A stretch of DNA of 64,000 bases from Acidovorax sp. RAC01 (lineage in GTDB: Bacteria; Pseudomonadota; Gammaproteobacteria; Burkholderiales; Burkholderiaceae_C): assembly GCF_001714725.1 (NCBI RefSeq), contig NZ_CP016447.1, forward strand, positions 4,087,501 through 4,151,500, in the 5' to 3' direction. The notes beneath the pieces were generated by a model that saw only the letters and a program-made list of their open reading frames with translations, was not told the DNA's origin and did no database searches. The position numbers and the translations under genes were made by a program. Below, piece by piece: positions 44,219 through 52,370 of the stretch (positions within the stretch are counted from its first letter, which is position 1; every line of letters begins with the position of its first letter).

Positions 44219-45505
44219 ATGTTCTTCGACCCCCGTGCGGCCAAGCTCCTACCCCCTGGCGAACACATCGTAATCGACGGCTGCCAGGGCCTGCGGCTGG
44301 TGGCCACGGCCACGCGCAAAACGTGGACATACCGCTACAAGAACGATAGCGGGAAGATGAAGCAGGTAGCCATTGGGCAATGGCCCGCAACCCCCGTGCA
44401 GGCAGCCGTGGCAAAGTGGCAGGAGCTGCGCGACAAGCGCAGCGCAGGGATCGACCCGCAGGCCCAGCGCAAGAAGGAAAAGCGCGCCGCCAAGGTGGCC
44501 CCGGTCGAGGCGTACACCGTGCGCCAGCTGGTGGCCGACTACGTGGCGGGCCCACTCAAGGACAGCCGCAAGCCCGAAGGATTCGAGGCCGCGCGCCGCG
44601 CGCTGCAGGCCGTTCTGGACGACACCCCGATCTTTGCAGAGTCCGCTGCCCACGAGGTGACGCGCGGCGTAGCTTTCGGGATTCTGGACGCCAAAAAAGC
44701 TACGCCTATGGCCGCCGTCAAGCTGCGGTCATTGTTCGGCGCAGCCTGGGAGCACGCCCATGACTGCGGCCGCCTGGATGGCACGGTGCCCAACTGGTGG
44801 CGCCAAGTCATGCGGGGCAAGCTCAAGAGCAAGGGCAAGATCATCGGCGGCGAGCACGTCGGCCAGGCGCGCCGCGTGCTGACCGGCGACGAGGTGGGCC
44901 AGCTGTTGCGCTGGCTGAAGAACATGCACCCGCACGGGCGCGATGCCCTGGTGATGTACTTGTGGACGTGCGCCCGGGGCGCGGAGATTTTCAGCCTGCG
45001 GCCAGAGCATGTGACCAAGGAGCGCGGGCAGTGGTGGTGGACGGTACCCAAGGCGCTGACCAAGAACGCGGGCGAAGCCCATGCCGTGGATCTGCGCGTG
45101 CCGTTGTACGGTCGGGCGCTGGAGGTAGTGCAGCGCCGCATGAAAGCGCCCGGCGCGGGCGGGTGGTTGTTCACCGGCGTGAAGGGTGAGCCCTACAACC
45201 AGAAGGACTTTTCCACCTACATCTATAGCCTGCAGCCCTACTCCGAAAAGGTGGCCCGCCGGTCATCGCCCGGCCTGGTGCTGCCCGTCACGCACTGGAC
45301 CCCGCACAACCTGCGGCGCACGGCGCGCACCATGCTCGCGCAGCTGGGGTGCATCAACGAGGTGGCAGAGGCCATTGTGGGCCACATGCCCAAGGACATC
45401 GTGGCCACGTACAACGCGCACACCTACGATGCGGAGCGGTTGGAGTGGCTGTCCAAGCTGGACCAGCACCTGGAGGGGCTGGCGGGGAATCGGTCAGCGG
45501 CCTGA
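44219..45505 (+). CDS. Tyrosine-type site-specific integrase
   Basis: A 428-residue phage integrase. An N-terminal arm-binding region ('MFFDPRAAKLLPPGEHIVID', 'KTWTYRYKNDSGKMKQVAIG') precedes a SAM-like core-binding domain and the catalytic domain. Catalytic residues: Arg253 in 'LWTCARGAEIFSLRPEH', His363-x-x-Arg366 in 'PHNLRRTARTMLAQLG', His389 in 'IVGHMPKD', and Tyr398 in 'VATYNAHTYDAE'. The ATG at 44219 has AGGA 8 bases upstream; another at 44210 is possible. It is the leftmost prophage gene, beside tRNA-Gly. Its end overlaps the convergent small gene by 12 bases. Confidence 0.94.
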   Translation: MFFDPRAAKLLPPGEHIVIDGCQGLRLVATATRKTWTYRYKNDSGKMKQVAIGQWPATPVQAAVAKWQELRDKRSAGIDPQAQRKKEKRAAKVAPVEAYTVRQLVADYVAGPLKDSRKPEGFEAARRALQAVLDDTPIFAESAAHEVTRGVAFGILDAKKATPMAAVKLRSLFGAAWEHAHDCGRLDGTVPNWWRQVMRGKLKSKGKIIGGEHVGQARRVLTGDEVGQLLRWLKNMHPHGRDALVMYLWTCARGAEIFSLRPEHVTKERGQWWWTVPKALTKNAGEAHAVDLRVPLYGRALEVVQRRMKAPGAGGWLFTGVKGEPYNQKDFSTYIYSLQPYSEKVARRSSPGLVLPVTHWTPHNLRRTARTMLAQLGCINEVAEAIVGHMPKDIVATYNAHTYDAERLEWLSKLDQHLEGLAGNRSAA

Positions 45506-45697
45506 ATCAGCCGGCTGCGTAATCTTGAGATCGACTAGGCCGCTGCCTGCTTCCGGTTTTGATGTCGCGCAGGATGCGAGTAGGGCAAAAATGGCGACCG
45601 TCAGAAGCTCGCGGGTTGGGTGCTTACCCAGCGAGACGGGAACGACGTAGCCAATGATTGCAATGGCCGCGACGACTGCGAGAACGAAGGAGATCAC
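45494..45697 (-). CDS. Small membrane protein downstream of the spanin genes
   Basis: A 67-residue protein with two hydrophobic stretches ('MISFVLAVVAAIAIIGYVV' and 'LLTVAIFALLASCATS'), the second ending in a lipobox-like LLASC. No family is recognised. It lies 47 bases after the Rz gene at the end of the lysis cassette and could be a further holin, antiholin or membrane protein. It may also be a chance frame: no strong ribosome binding site is visible. Confidence 0.45.
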   Translation of the reverse strand: MISFVLAVVAAIAIIGYVVPVSLGKHPTRELLTVAIFALLASCATSKPEAGSGLVDLKITQPADSGR

Positions 45698-45744
45698 GTT
45701 AAAGTTCTTTCAGGGTAAGGCCCCGGCTGCCGGCCGGGATGGCA

Positions 45745-46272
45745 TCACTGGCCAGGCTTCGGAGAGGGTTCGGACATCAGCGCGCGGTCAGTGTCGATCT
45801 GCTTGCGCAAAAGCACTACTTCGGCATCCCTTCGGACAAGATCCGTTCGGAGTTCTCCGACCACTGCAACCCCTTCGACAAGCTGGCGGTCGAAGGCTTC
45901 AAGTCGATCCGCAATACCGCTGCTGGCAGTGGTGCAGGCTGCGGCTTGCGCGCGATAAGTGGCGGCTCTGCGTTCGGCGTCTGTACGCAGCCGGTCAGAA
46001 CGAGCAAGGTCAACGCGAGCAATGGCATCGCGCACCGGCTGCGACATGGTGAATTCGTCAGCGTTTTTCGACGTGTCTGCGGCATGGGTCGATTCCTTCG
46101 ATGCGGTTTGGATTTCGTCGGCGCGCGCGGCTTCTGAGCGCTTGAGATTCGCGGTCGTTTGATCCAGGCGAAGCTCGGCCAGCTCGGCGGTGTAGCGGGC
46201 ATCCTGGAAAGCCCAGGCTGCGGCAGCGGCCACGACGGCGGCCACGAACGATGCGATTAGGGTGATGTTCAT
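45745..46272 (-). CDS. Rz-like inner-membrane spanin (i-spanin)
   Basis: A 175-residue protein with an N-terminal membrane anchor (MNITLIASFVAAVVAAAAAW) and a long periplasmic, mostly helical region ('YTAELAELRLDQTTANLKRS', 'VVGELRTDLVRRDAEVVLLR') expected to form a coiled coil. This is the layout of phage Rz, which with Rz1 joins inner and outer membranes in the last lysis step. Its start overlaps the endolysin stop by four bases (ATGA). A second frame inside it encodes the Rz1 lipoprotein. Assigned by topology and position; Rz sequences diverge fast. Confidence 0.88.
   Translation of the reverse strand: MNITLIASFVAAVVAAAAAWAFQDARYTAELAELRLDQTTANLKRSEAARADEIQTASKESTHAADTSKNADEFTMSQPVRDAIARVDLARSDRLRTDAERRAATYRAQAAACTTASSGIADRLEAFDRQLVEGVAVVGELRTDLVRRDAEVVLLRKQIDTDRALMSEPSPKPGQ
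45816..46028 (-). CDS. Rz1-like outer-membrane spanin lipoprotein, embedded in Rz
   Basis: A 70-residue lipoprotein in another frame, wholly inside the Rz gene. It starts MPLLALTLLVLTGCVQTPNA: a short signal with lipobox Leu-Thr-Gly-Cys, then a Pro-rich mature part ('EPPLIARKPQPAPLPAAVLR'). Rz1 o-spanins have exactly this make-up and are nested in Rz in lambda-like phages. Mature length is about 56 residues. Proline content and position make chance unlikely, though no ribosome binding site can be judged because it lies in coding sequence. Confidence 0.85.
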   Translation of the reverse strand: MPLLALTLLVLTGCVQTPNAEPPLIARKPQPAPLPAAVLRIDLKPSTASLSKGLQWSENSERILSEGMPK

Positions 46273-46844
46273 GTGAGATCTCGCCCGCACTTCGCGGTTT
46301 CATCTGCGCGCCGGTTGGCCAGGCCCTGCACCATGGTGTAGACCTTCTTGCCCGTCTTGGGGTCGATGGCGCTGGTGAAGCTCCACACCATCCGGCCGTC
46401 ATCGCCGCGGCTGATGCGCTGGCAGCCGCGCAGCCACTCGCCACGATTCCAGGCGGCGAGCGCCCCACTTTCGCAGGTGCTGGGCGCGCCAAAATTCCAT
46501 GCGTGGCTGGTGGCCATGTCGAACACGCTTGGGGGCGGCAGGCGCTTGAAGCACGGCAACAGGTCGCGCTGCACGCGCTCAATGGCGTTTGCTTCTTCGA
46601 CCACGCACTTTTCTTCGCTCCAGCGCTCGCCCACGATGATCGGGGTGCGCGTGACGTGCCGGGTCAGGCCATTGCAGACGGTGGGGATGTTGTTGGCCAG
46701 CTTGTCGGGGTACACCACCAGCACGCGGGCCTTACCGCTTTCCCACTGCTGCAGGTGCTCCACCAGCGAAGGCGCCAGCAGGGTGACAAAGCCGCCAAGG
46801 GCTGCCACCCAAACCACCTTGGGGTTGATCTTGGGGGCGGTCAT
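46269..46844 (-). CDS. Phage lysozyme (GH24-like), probable SAR endolysin
   Basis: A 191-residue lysozyme-like endolysin. The N-terminus has a weakly hydrophobic membrane segment ('NPKVVWVAALGGFVTLLAPS'), as in signal-anchor-release endolysins. Catalytic candidates are Glu35 ('QQWESGKA'), Asp47 ('VVYPDKLAN') and Thr55 ('IPTVCNGLTRH'), with spacing slightly wider than in R21 or T4 lysozyme. The C-terminal part has 'FDMATSHAWNFGAPSTCESG' and 'GEWLRGCQRISRG'. It cuts peptidoglycan. It overlaps both the holin and Rz genes by four bases, giving a tightly coupled cassette. The GH24 assignment is by motif; substrate details are not proven. Confidence 0.88.
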   Translation of the reverse strand: MTAPKINPKVVWVAALGGFVTLLAPSLVEHLQQWESGKARVLVVYPDKLANNIPTVCNGLTRHVTRTPIIVGERWSEEKCVVEEANAIERVQRDLLPCFKRLPPPSVFDMATSHAWNFGAPSTCESGALAAWNRGEWLRGCQRISRGDDGRMVWSFTSAIDPKTGKKVYTMVQGLANRRADETAKCGRDLT

Positions 46845-47164
46845 TCGTCGGCGCCCAGTTCGCCCAGGTCTGTGTCGTGATGAAAGATCGGCACGCCGGA
46901 GGTGCGCATCAACTCCATGCGCAGGGATCGCTCTGCCTCACGCCGCTGGTGCTCTGCTTCGCGCCGCTGGTTTTCAAGGGCATGGCGCTTGTCGGCCTTG
47001 TGCTTGTAGTACGAATTCACCAGCACACCCAGGATCGCAACAATCGCGCCCACGTAGGCGGCAAGGTCAGCCGCCGTCAAGCCGCCAAAAACGGCAGCGA
47101 TGCCACCGGCCACGGAAGCCTTTACGCCCGCGCTGCTGATGGCTTCCATAGTTTCGGTTTTCAT
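46841..47164 (-). CDS. Phage holin
   Basis: A 107-residue holin. Two hydrophobic segments ('KASVAGGIAAVFGGLTAADL' and 'YVGAIVAILGVLVNSYY') are followed by a strongly charged tail ('KADKRHALENQRREAEHQRR'). This is the class II holin layout; sequence-based assignment to a specific family is uncertain. The start has no overlap with the 21-mer repeat gene upstream (52 bases apart). Its stop overlaps the lysozyme start (ATGA at 46844-46841). Confidence 0.85.
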   Translation of the reverse strand: MKTETMEAISSAGVKASVAGGIAAVFGGLTAADLAAYVGAIVAILGVLVNSYYKHKADKRHALENQRREAEHQRREAERSLRMELMRTSGVPIFHHDTDLGELGADE

Positions 47165-47216
47165 GGGGTTGCATGATTGCGGCTGCGCCCCGTGCAGTCG
47201 AACCCTACAGGGGGGG

Positions 47217-48425
47217 TCAACTTGTCACCACAACACGCGCCGGGCGTGTGGCCGGGTGAATCTGCGGCCTGGCGGTCGCGGCAACCACGCGCTCGAGCGA
47301 TGTGTGTGCCGTGGCGGCCCTGGCGCGCGTCAGCACCGACACATCACCTCGGAATTTGCGCTCGCCCACGCGAAGCACCGCGACACTCACAAGGTCGTCC
47401 AGCGTTACATCCGATTCGGCGCCGCTGACCAAGATCGCTTCGCTCAACGATTCCAGGTCATCCAGCCATACGGACATCCCTGCGGTGATGGGGACCACGG
47501 CCGTGCACTGGCCGACCGCATCATCCAGCACAGCAGATGCTGCGAACTCTGAGCTGACGACGACTTGCGCCGCCGACGTGGCCGCGTCAAGCTGCACCGC
47601 AGACTGGGCGGCCACCAGCACCGACGCCACCGATGCAGCCGCCACGGCGTCCAGGGTGACAGCACTTTGCGCTGCAACGCCCACGGTCGTGGTGCTTGCC
47701 GATGTGGCTGCGTCCAGGGTGACGCTGCTATCGAACGACTTGACCGATGTGGTGGAGAAAGTTGCCGATTGGGTCGCGTCATCCAGCACCTGGCTGCTGA
47801 TGGCAGACACAAGCACGGCCACAGCTGCAGCACCAATGGCATCGTCCAGCACGGCCGCAGAGCTTGCCCGCACCTGCACGGAGACTGCTGATGTCCCGGC
47901 GGCATCGTCGAGGGTCACGGTGGACGCGGCCGAAACCCGCACGGTGCCCGCCGCGGTGCCCACGGCATCGTCCAGCACCACGGTGCTGACCAGCGACAGC
48001 GCGGGCGGCGGCGCCACCAGCACAGCTGTGCCGACCACCTCGTCCAGCGCCACCTCTGAATCGGCCCGGACCAGCGCCTTGGCCGCACTCGCGCCGGTGG
48101 CGTCATCCAGCAGCACCGTGCTCTGGGCCAGCACCGCAGCTATGCCCGCAGCGGTGAAGGAGCCTACCGATACCGCGTCATCCAGCGTGGTGAACGATGA
48201 AAACTCGCCCGTTGCGGCGCTCGCCGGCACCAGGTCGAAGTTGACAGCGTTGTAGTTGGGCGGCGTGTACGTGCCAGCCAGGTCGAAGTTGACCGCGTTG
48301 TACGCGGGTGGGAAGTACGTGCCCGCCGGGTTCGCCACAGTCGCGGTCGCGCTCCCGCCAGCGTCATCAAGCGTGACGCTGCTGGCAAGGAGCGGGCCAA
48401 ACTGCTGGCCGAATATGGCGAGCAT
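47217..48425 (-). CDS. Phage protein built of 21-residue LDDA repeats
   Basis: A 402-residue protein with a striking tandem repeat. Leu-Asp pairs occur at residues 19, 81, 106, 127, 151, 172, 193, 214, 237, 258, 279, 300, 321 and 342, and most spacings are exactly 21. A typical unit is LDDAAGTSAVSVQVRASSAAV. Residues 43-49 and 59-65 repeat NAVNFDL within 'PAYNAVNFDL', a motif seen in phage tail proteins. The unit suggests a beta-solenoid or stacked beta-strand shaft, but no family is recognised. It is the last virion-type gene before the lysis cassette, 6 bases after its neighbour, so a tail fibre, spike or capsid-decorating role is likely. The last 45 residues are basic and unrelated to the repeat. 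Confidence 0.75.
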   Translation of the reverse strand: MLAIFGQQFGPLLASSVTLDDAGGSATATVANPAGTYFPPAYNAVNFDLAGTYTPPNYNAVNFDLVPASAATGEFSSFTTLDDAVSVGSFTAAGIAAVLAQSTVLLDDATGASAAKALVRADSEVALDEVVGTAVLVAPPPALSLVSTVVLDDAVGTAAGTVRVSAASTVTLDDAAGTSAVSVQVRASSAAVLDDAIGAAAVAVLVSAISSQVLDDATQSATFSTTSVKSFDSSVTLDAATSASTTTVGVAAQSAVTLDAVAAASVASVLVAAQSAVQLDAATSAAQVVVSSEFAASAVLDDAVGQCTAVVPITAGMSVWLDDLESLSEAILVSGAESDVTLDDLVSVAVLRVGERKFRGDVSVLTRARAATAHTSLERVVAATARPQIHPATRPARVVVTS

Positions 48426-48431
48426 GGTTTA

Positions 48432-49901
48432 TCAGGTGAAGGTGGTAGAGACCTTCACCTCGCCCGCGCCGATTGCGGTCGTGTCGAGGTCGCCGGCCGC
48501 GCCGGTGATTGCGAGTGAGATGCCCGTCCCGAAGCGGATGCCGTTTGAACCGCCGTTGACCAGCACCGTAGCGCCCGCGGCCACCGCAACCGTGAACACG
48601 GGCACGGAGGTGCCTACTGTCGGGGCCGTCGTCAGGTTGAAGAGCTTGAGGAACCGGGTTGACGCAGATGTGTTGCTGACGACTGCGCTCCACAGCGTCC
48701 CTGCGGTGTTCTTGATGAGCAGGGCATTCGTCGTTGCCAGGCTATTCGTAAAGGTCGTCGTCGGCGTGACGGGTAGGATCGTGCCGCCCGTGACCGTGGC
48801 CGTGACCGTGCCCGTGACGGCCGTAGTCCCGCCCATGATCTGCACCGGCTGCGGGTGGGAGCCCACCGGATCGGACGAGGTGATGCGGACCTTGTTGCGG
48901 CCCTGGTCCTCCACTTGCAGGAAGCCGACGGTCAGGGTCGTGCTGCTGGCAGGCGCGGTGCTGCCGTTCTGCACGACGACGAAGAAGTGCAGTTCCGCGT
49001 CCTCGTCCGGGATGTTTTCCAGGCGGGTCGCGCGGTTCGCCCATTGGTAGCCGGTGTTACTGGCCGCGAGCGAGTCGCTGTAGCTGGCAGCAAGCACGTC
49101 GAAGGCAATCTGCCCGATGTGCCCAGGGCTGGCCGTCGTGCTGATCGTGGCCGTAGTGTTACCGCTGACCCAGCCGCGGCGCTGGCAGTCAAAGCTGCTG
49201 TTGGTCGCGGTCGTCCCGCTGTACTCGTTCGCCAGCCAGTTGTGACCGTACAGGGTCAGCGTACCCGTTCCGGTGGCAGGCCAGGCGGCCACGGTGAACG
49301 TGACGGTCAGCCCCGAGACTGACGCGATGGCGTAGCGCCCGGGGATGCCGGCCGCGCCGGTGATCGTGGACAACCGCACGAACTGCCCCACACTGTTGGC
49401 AGCGAATGGGTTGGTCGTTGGAAACGTCACAGTCACGCTCGTCGCACTGTTGATCGTGTACGCCAGGTTGGCGCCGATGAGGTCGGCCAGCTCAAAGCGG
49501 AAAGTCTGGTTGGCGATCCGCTGTGACAGGATGGCCTTGTAGCGCGCCAGCAGCGAACCCCTGAAAGCAAGGTTTGAGCGGAGCACCGTCTCGCTGTTCG
49601 CGGTGGTGCCGGTGGTGATGACCAGGTTGCCGGCCGTCTGGTTGACGGCCATGCCCGCGCCCGTCTGCACCAGCGTCATTTCGTTGGCCGCCAAGCCCTG
49701 TAGTCCAGACCCCACCTCCGCGAACCCGACGCGCCAAAAGAGCGGGGGCGCGTGCTGGGTAGGGAGTGGGTTCGTCACGCTGACCGGAAACGCCTCGGCC
49801 GCGCCACCAGTCGCCAGCTTGGTGATCTGGTAGTGCTCGCCACCGGCAACATCAGTTGCCAGAGTCGGCCCGCCGGCGGAAGGATTGAGGGTAAGAGACA
49901 T
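48432..49901 (-). CDS. Phage structural protein, possible tail fibre or spike component
   Basis: A 489-residue protein rich in Thr, Ser, Gly and Ala with beta-strand character ('QIMGGTTAVTGTVTATVTGG', 'FTVAAWPATGTGTLTLYGHN'). It starts MSLTLNPSAGGPTLATDVAG. I do not recognise a named domain, though such sequences occur among phage fibre and virion proteins. It lies between two other virion-type genes, 6 bases from the LDDA-repeat gene, and no enzymatic motif is visible. Similar wording to other podovirus tail-region proteins is a weak support. Confidence 0.7.
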   Translation of the reverse strand: MSLTLNPSAGGPTLATDVAGGEHYQITKLATGGAAEAFPVSVTNPLPTQHAPPLFWRVGFAEVGSGLQGLAANEMTLVQTGAGMAVNQTAGNLVITTGTTANSETVLRSNLAFRGSLLARYKAILSQRIANQTFRFELADLIGANLAYTINSATSVTVTFPTTNPFAANSVGQFVRLSTITGAAGIPGRYAIASVSGLTVTFTVAAWPATGTGTLTLYGHNWLANEYSGTTATNSSFDCQRRGWVSGNTTATISTTASPGHIGQIAFDVLAASYSDSLAASNTGYQWANRATRLENIPDEDAELHFFVVVQNGSTAPASSTTLTVGFLQVEDQGRNKVRITSSDPVGSHPQPVQIMGGTTAVTGTVTATVTGGTILPVTPTTTFTNSLATTNALLIKNTAGTLWSAVVSNTSASTRFLKLFNLTTAPTVGTSVPVFTVAVAAGATVLVNGGSNGIRFGTGISLAITGAAGDLDTTAIGAGEVKVSTTFT

Positions 49902-49904
49902 GGT

Positions 49905-50270
49905 TTAGCCTGCGGAAATGTGGTCGTGCGCTGCTGTGCGCAGGAATGGGGCTGCCGCGTTCGGGTCTTGCGCCAGCACGGTGTAGGCTTCGAGTTCGTT
50001 TCGGTTCAGGCCGACGAAGCTGTAGGTGCCGTCAGCGGCGGTGATGGTCCGCTCAACGAGCCGCATATTGGGGTGGTAGATGAGGCCGACTGACACGCCC
50101 GCGCGGGGTATTCCACCCACAAGCACCATCCCCGAGATCACACCGCCCGCGTCGATCTCCACGAGCTTCGGGTCGCTGGGCGATCTCTGCACATACGTGA
50201 CGGGCGATGCCCCCTTGCGAAAGAACAAGGTAGGCACGGGGTTTCGGGCTACAGATCCGAGGTCGGCCAT
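49905..50270 (-). CDS. Small phage protein with a carboxypeptidase-regulatory-like fold
   Basis: A 121-residue protein. 'AGGVISGMVLVGGIPRAGVS' and 'ITAADGTYSFVGLNRNELEA' have the pattern of a transthyretin/carboxypeptidase-regulatory-like beta-sandwich, often used in phage decoration or fibre proteins. The ATG at 50270 (MADLGSVARNPVPTLFFRKG) is preferred over upstream in-frame codons that run into the next gene. It ends 3 bases before the start of its downstream neighbour. A structural role is likely, not proven. Confidence 0.7.
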   Translation of the reverse strand: MADLGSVARNPVPTLFFRKGASPVTYVQRSPSDPKLVEIDAGGVISGMVLVGGIPRAGVSVGLIYHPNMRLVERTITAADGTYSFVGLNRNELEAYTVLAQDPNAAAPFLRTAAHDHISAG

Positions 50271-50272
50271 GG

Positions 50273-51220
50273 TCAGTTCCAGGTGTCGGACAACTCGATG
50301 ATGATGTGGGCGCCCGCGCCGATGACGGTAGAGGCCAGCCCGCCAAACATCTGGAACTGCCTGCCAGAAAGGGAGCCAGCGCCGCCAGACCAGGTAGTTC
50401 GGTGCCCGCCGACATCGGCGGGCGCGTGGTGGCATTCCCACATACCGGGCACACGGCCACGGCGGTAGCCGTCGCAGAAGATGACAGGCTGAGATTGCAG
50501 TAGCCCGCCGCGAACTCGGTCAGGGTAGGGGTGGATGGAGCTAGGACCTCCCCAAACGCTGGACGTTGCAGTCGTCCCATTTCGGGCATCGCTCAGGAAA
50601 CTCGTCGCAACCGCACCGAGCGCACCCGTATCGCTGCGCATGACCCAAACCCCATTCGCTGATGTCGCATCCACGTACCCTGAATAGCCGCACCCGTCGT
50701 TGGTGCTAGCAATCAGCATCGTGTTGAAGGTGTCTCCGGGCAGGTCGCTGAAAAACGTCCCAAAACCCATGTACTCGGGATAGGTCCCAGCGTCACCTTG
50801 CTCCACAATCAAGTGAAAAAACGAGGATGTCGCAACCAACACCCAGGACGGATTTGGGCTGACGCGGCCGGCGACGAAATAGGAGAATCCCGCCCCATTG
50901 CCCCCCATCTGCCCCGTGGTCGGGCAAGGCCCGGTGCCGGTGCTGATGGCGGTCATGTTTTCGTAGGCGCGCACCTTGATGACACGGTTCGTGGATGTGT
51001 CCGTGCCGCCGTCGAACACGCGCAGGAAACGGTTGTTCCCGCCTGCGCCTTCCTTGAAGGCAATCAGGTTGGTGCCCGTGAACGGCGCGGTCCAGCCGGC
51101 AGCGGCCTTGCTTCCGTAGCCGTCCACCAGGCAGGCCTTCATCACGGCGATGAGGGAGCCGTTGGCGTTGGACAGCAGCGGTGCGCCGACATCCGTGGAT
51201 CGGTAGACGGTGACTGGCAT
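50273..51220 (-). CDS. Phage virion protein of unknown function
   Basis: A 315-residue protein with aromatic, Gly-rich sequence ('GWTAPFTGTNLIAFKEGAGG', 'YFVAGRVSPNPSWVLVATSS') and a C-terminal 'HIIIELSDTWN'. No domain is recognised. Gene spacing of 3-4 bases to both neighbours indicates it is part of one late operon. The pattern suits a tail or fibre protein. C-terminal segment with Trp, Gly and Cys ('GMWECHHAPADVGGHRTTW') could be a folded receptor-binding region, which is speculation. Confidence 0.68.
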   Translation of the reverse strand: MPVTVYRSTDVGAPLLSNANGSLIAVMKACLVDGYGSKAAAGWTAPFTGTNLIAFKEGAGGNNRFLRVFDGGTDTSTNRVIKVRAYENMTAISTGTGPCPTTGQMGGNGAGFSYFVAGRVSPNPSWVLVATSSFFHLIVEQGDAGTYPEYMGFGTFFSDLPGDTFNTMLIASTNDGCGYSGYVDATSANGVWVMRSDTGALGAVATSFLSDARNGTTATSSVWGGPSSIHPYPDRVRGGLLQSQPVIFCDGYRRGRVPGMWECHHAPADVGGHRTTWSGGAGSLSGRQFQMFGGLASTVIGAGAHIIIELSDTWN

Positions 51221-51223
51221 GGC

Positions 51224-51628
51224 TTAGGCGTTCCCGTCCGTGAGGGTCTTGGTCGTCACGGTCACGGTCTGGGCCGCGGCGATGATGGTGTTGTCCACCG
51301 TCATCGAGCCGCCGCCGCCAGTGGCGGTGATGTTGCCCTGCTCATCGCAGTTCGTACCCGCGCTGTCGTAGATGCGGTAGTAGCCCGCGGTGCCCGCGTT
51401 GGTGGCGGCCACCGTCCAGGAGCCATTGAGCACCTTGCTGCCGTTGCTGGCCGCTGCCAGCCAGTCGGCCGGGCAGGTGATTTCAGCGATCAGCGTGCCC
51501 GTGGGCGCAGCCGCGCAGTTGGCCGGCATGGCGCCGCTGTAGATGCGCAGCTTGGGAGACGCGCCGGTGGTTGCCTCAATGGCATCGAGGCGGGCATTGC
51601 GCACACGCACGGAGAATTGAACTGGCAT
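51224..51628 (-). CDS. Small phage virion protein
   Basis: A 134-residue protein (MPVQFSVRVRNARLDAIEAT) with 'PKLRIYSGAMPANCAAAPTG', 'TAGYYRIYDSAGTNCDEQGN' and a Thr-rich beta-like end. This wording is common in small proteins of tailed-phage tail regions; no function is known. It starts 12 bases after the next gene upstream, with GGAGG at a good distance, and sits in the late operon. Confidence 0.72.
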   Translation of the reverse strand: MPVQFSVRVRNARLDAIEATTGASPKLRIYSGAMPANCAAAPTGTLIAEITCPADWLAAASNGSKVLNGSWTVAATNAGTAGYYRIYDSAGTNCDEQGNITATGGGGSMTVDNTIIAAAQTVTVTTKTLTDGNA

Positions 51629-51640
51629 GGTGTGCCTCCT

Positions 51641-52261
51641 TCAGATAATGGGGGTGGTGATTTCTGAGCTGACCTGCACGGCACCCTCCAGCAGCGCTGT
51701 AACCACGCCACCCGGGGAAACAAGCTCCAGGTCGTAGGCGCCAGATGTCCAGGTCATTGCCTCGGTCTGGTCGGCCCGGATAACGATCTCGATAACCTTG
51801 CCGGCGTCGTCCAGCGTGATGCCGCCGTTGGCATCCGATGTCAGTGACAGCAACACAGCGCCGCCGGGCCGGTCCTTGATCTGCATCCGCGCCACGTAGC
51901 CAGACAGCGGGTGTGGCGTCATCCAGGCGAGATACCCAGAATTCGCTACGTGCTGGGAGTAGCTGGCAGCGCTGATGCCGTTGAATTCAATCTGCGTGGC
52001 ACTCAGCACCTTGGCCCGGCGCATGTCTGCCAGGCGCGGAGGGTTGTTGGCTGCATTGAGCTGCGTAAGGCCGCGGGCATCCACTACGGCCACATTCCAG
52101 CCGTCCGGGATGGTGTGGGATGCAGTGGTGATGGACACGGGCGCCGTCAAGGAAATGCTGGCGATGGCCGCGTAAACCCACGGCTCCGTCTCCCAGCGCA
52201 CGGGCAGGACGAAGGTAGCCCCTCGCCGGAGTTCGATGTCGTACTGCAGTGCTGCTGTCAT
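51641..52261 (-). CDS. Phage tail-region protein of unknown function
   Basis: A 206-residue protein. It opens 'LQYDIELRRGATFVLPVRWE' and ends with 'GAYDLELVSPGGVVTALLEG' and 'VQVSSEITTP'. These two segments recur in a family of phage proteins near baseplate or tail-fibre genes, by recollection without a function. Its centre has 'ISAASYSQHVANSGYLAWMT'. It is the first of the small virion-gene run downstream of the HNH gene, separated from it by 109 bases. Confidence 0.72.
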   Translation of the reverse strand: MTAALQYDIELRRGATFVLPVRWETEPWVYAAIASISLTAPVSITTASHTIPDGWNVAVVDARGLTQLNAANNPPRLADMRRAKVLSATQIEFNGISAASYSQHVANSGYLAWMTPHPLSGYVARMQIKDRPGGAVLLSLTSDANGGITLDDAGKVIEIVIRADQTEAMTWTSGAYDLELVSPGGVVTALLEGAVQVSSEITTPII

Positions 52262-52370
52262 GCCCTGCAGTTTTCCGCCTGTCGGGCTCGGCGTCGAACC
52301 CGACAGGGGGGCTACTACGGGGCTTCGCGGGTGCGCTGCACCTCTTGGCGCATCTGCTCGCGCAGAGCCT

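Noticed and set aside
47302..48255. Ser/Thr-rich plus-strand frame opposite the LDDA-repeat gene
   Set aside because: It is the reverse of the 21-residue repeat; the minus-strand reading has the proper start, spacing and operon position.
47217..48425. Regular 63-base period taken at first for a CRISPR array
   Set aside because: The period lies in a coding frame, DNA units are not identical and there are no unique spacers between fixed repeats.
50273..51220. Possible diversity-generating retroelement target, as in BPP-1-like phages
   Set aside because: No reverse transcriptase and no template repeat matching the C-terminus are visible in the window.
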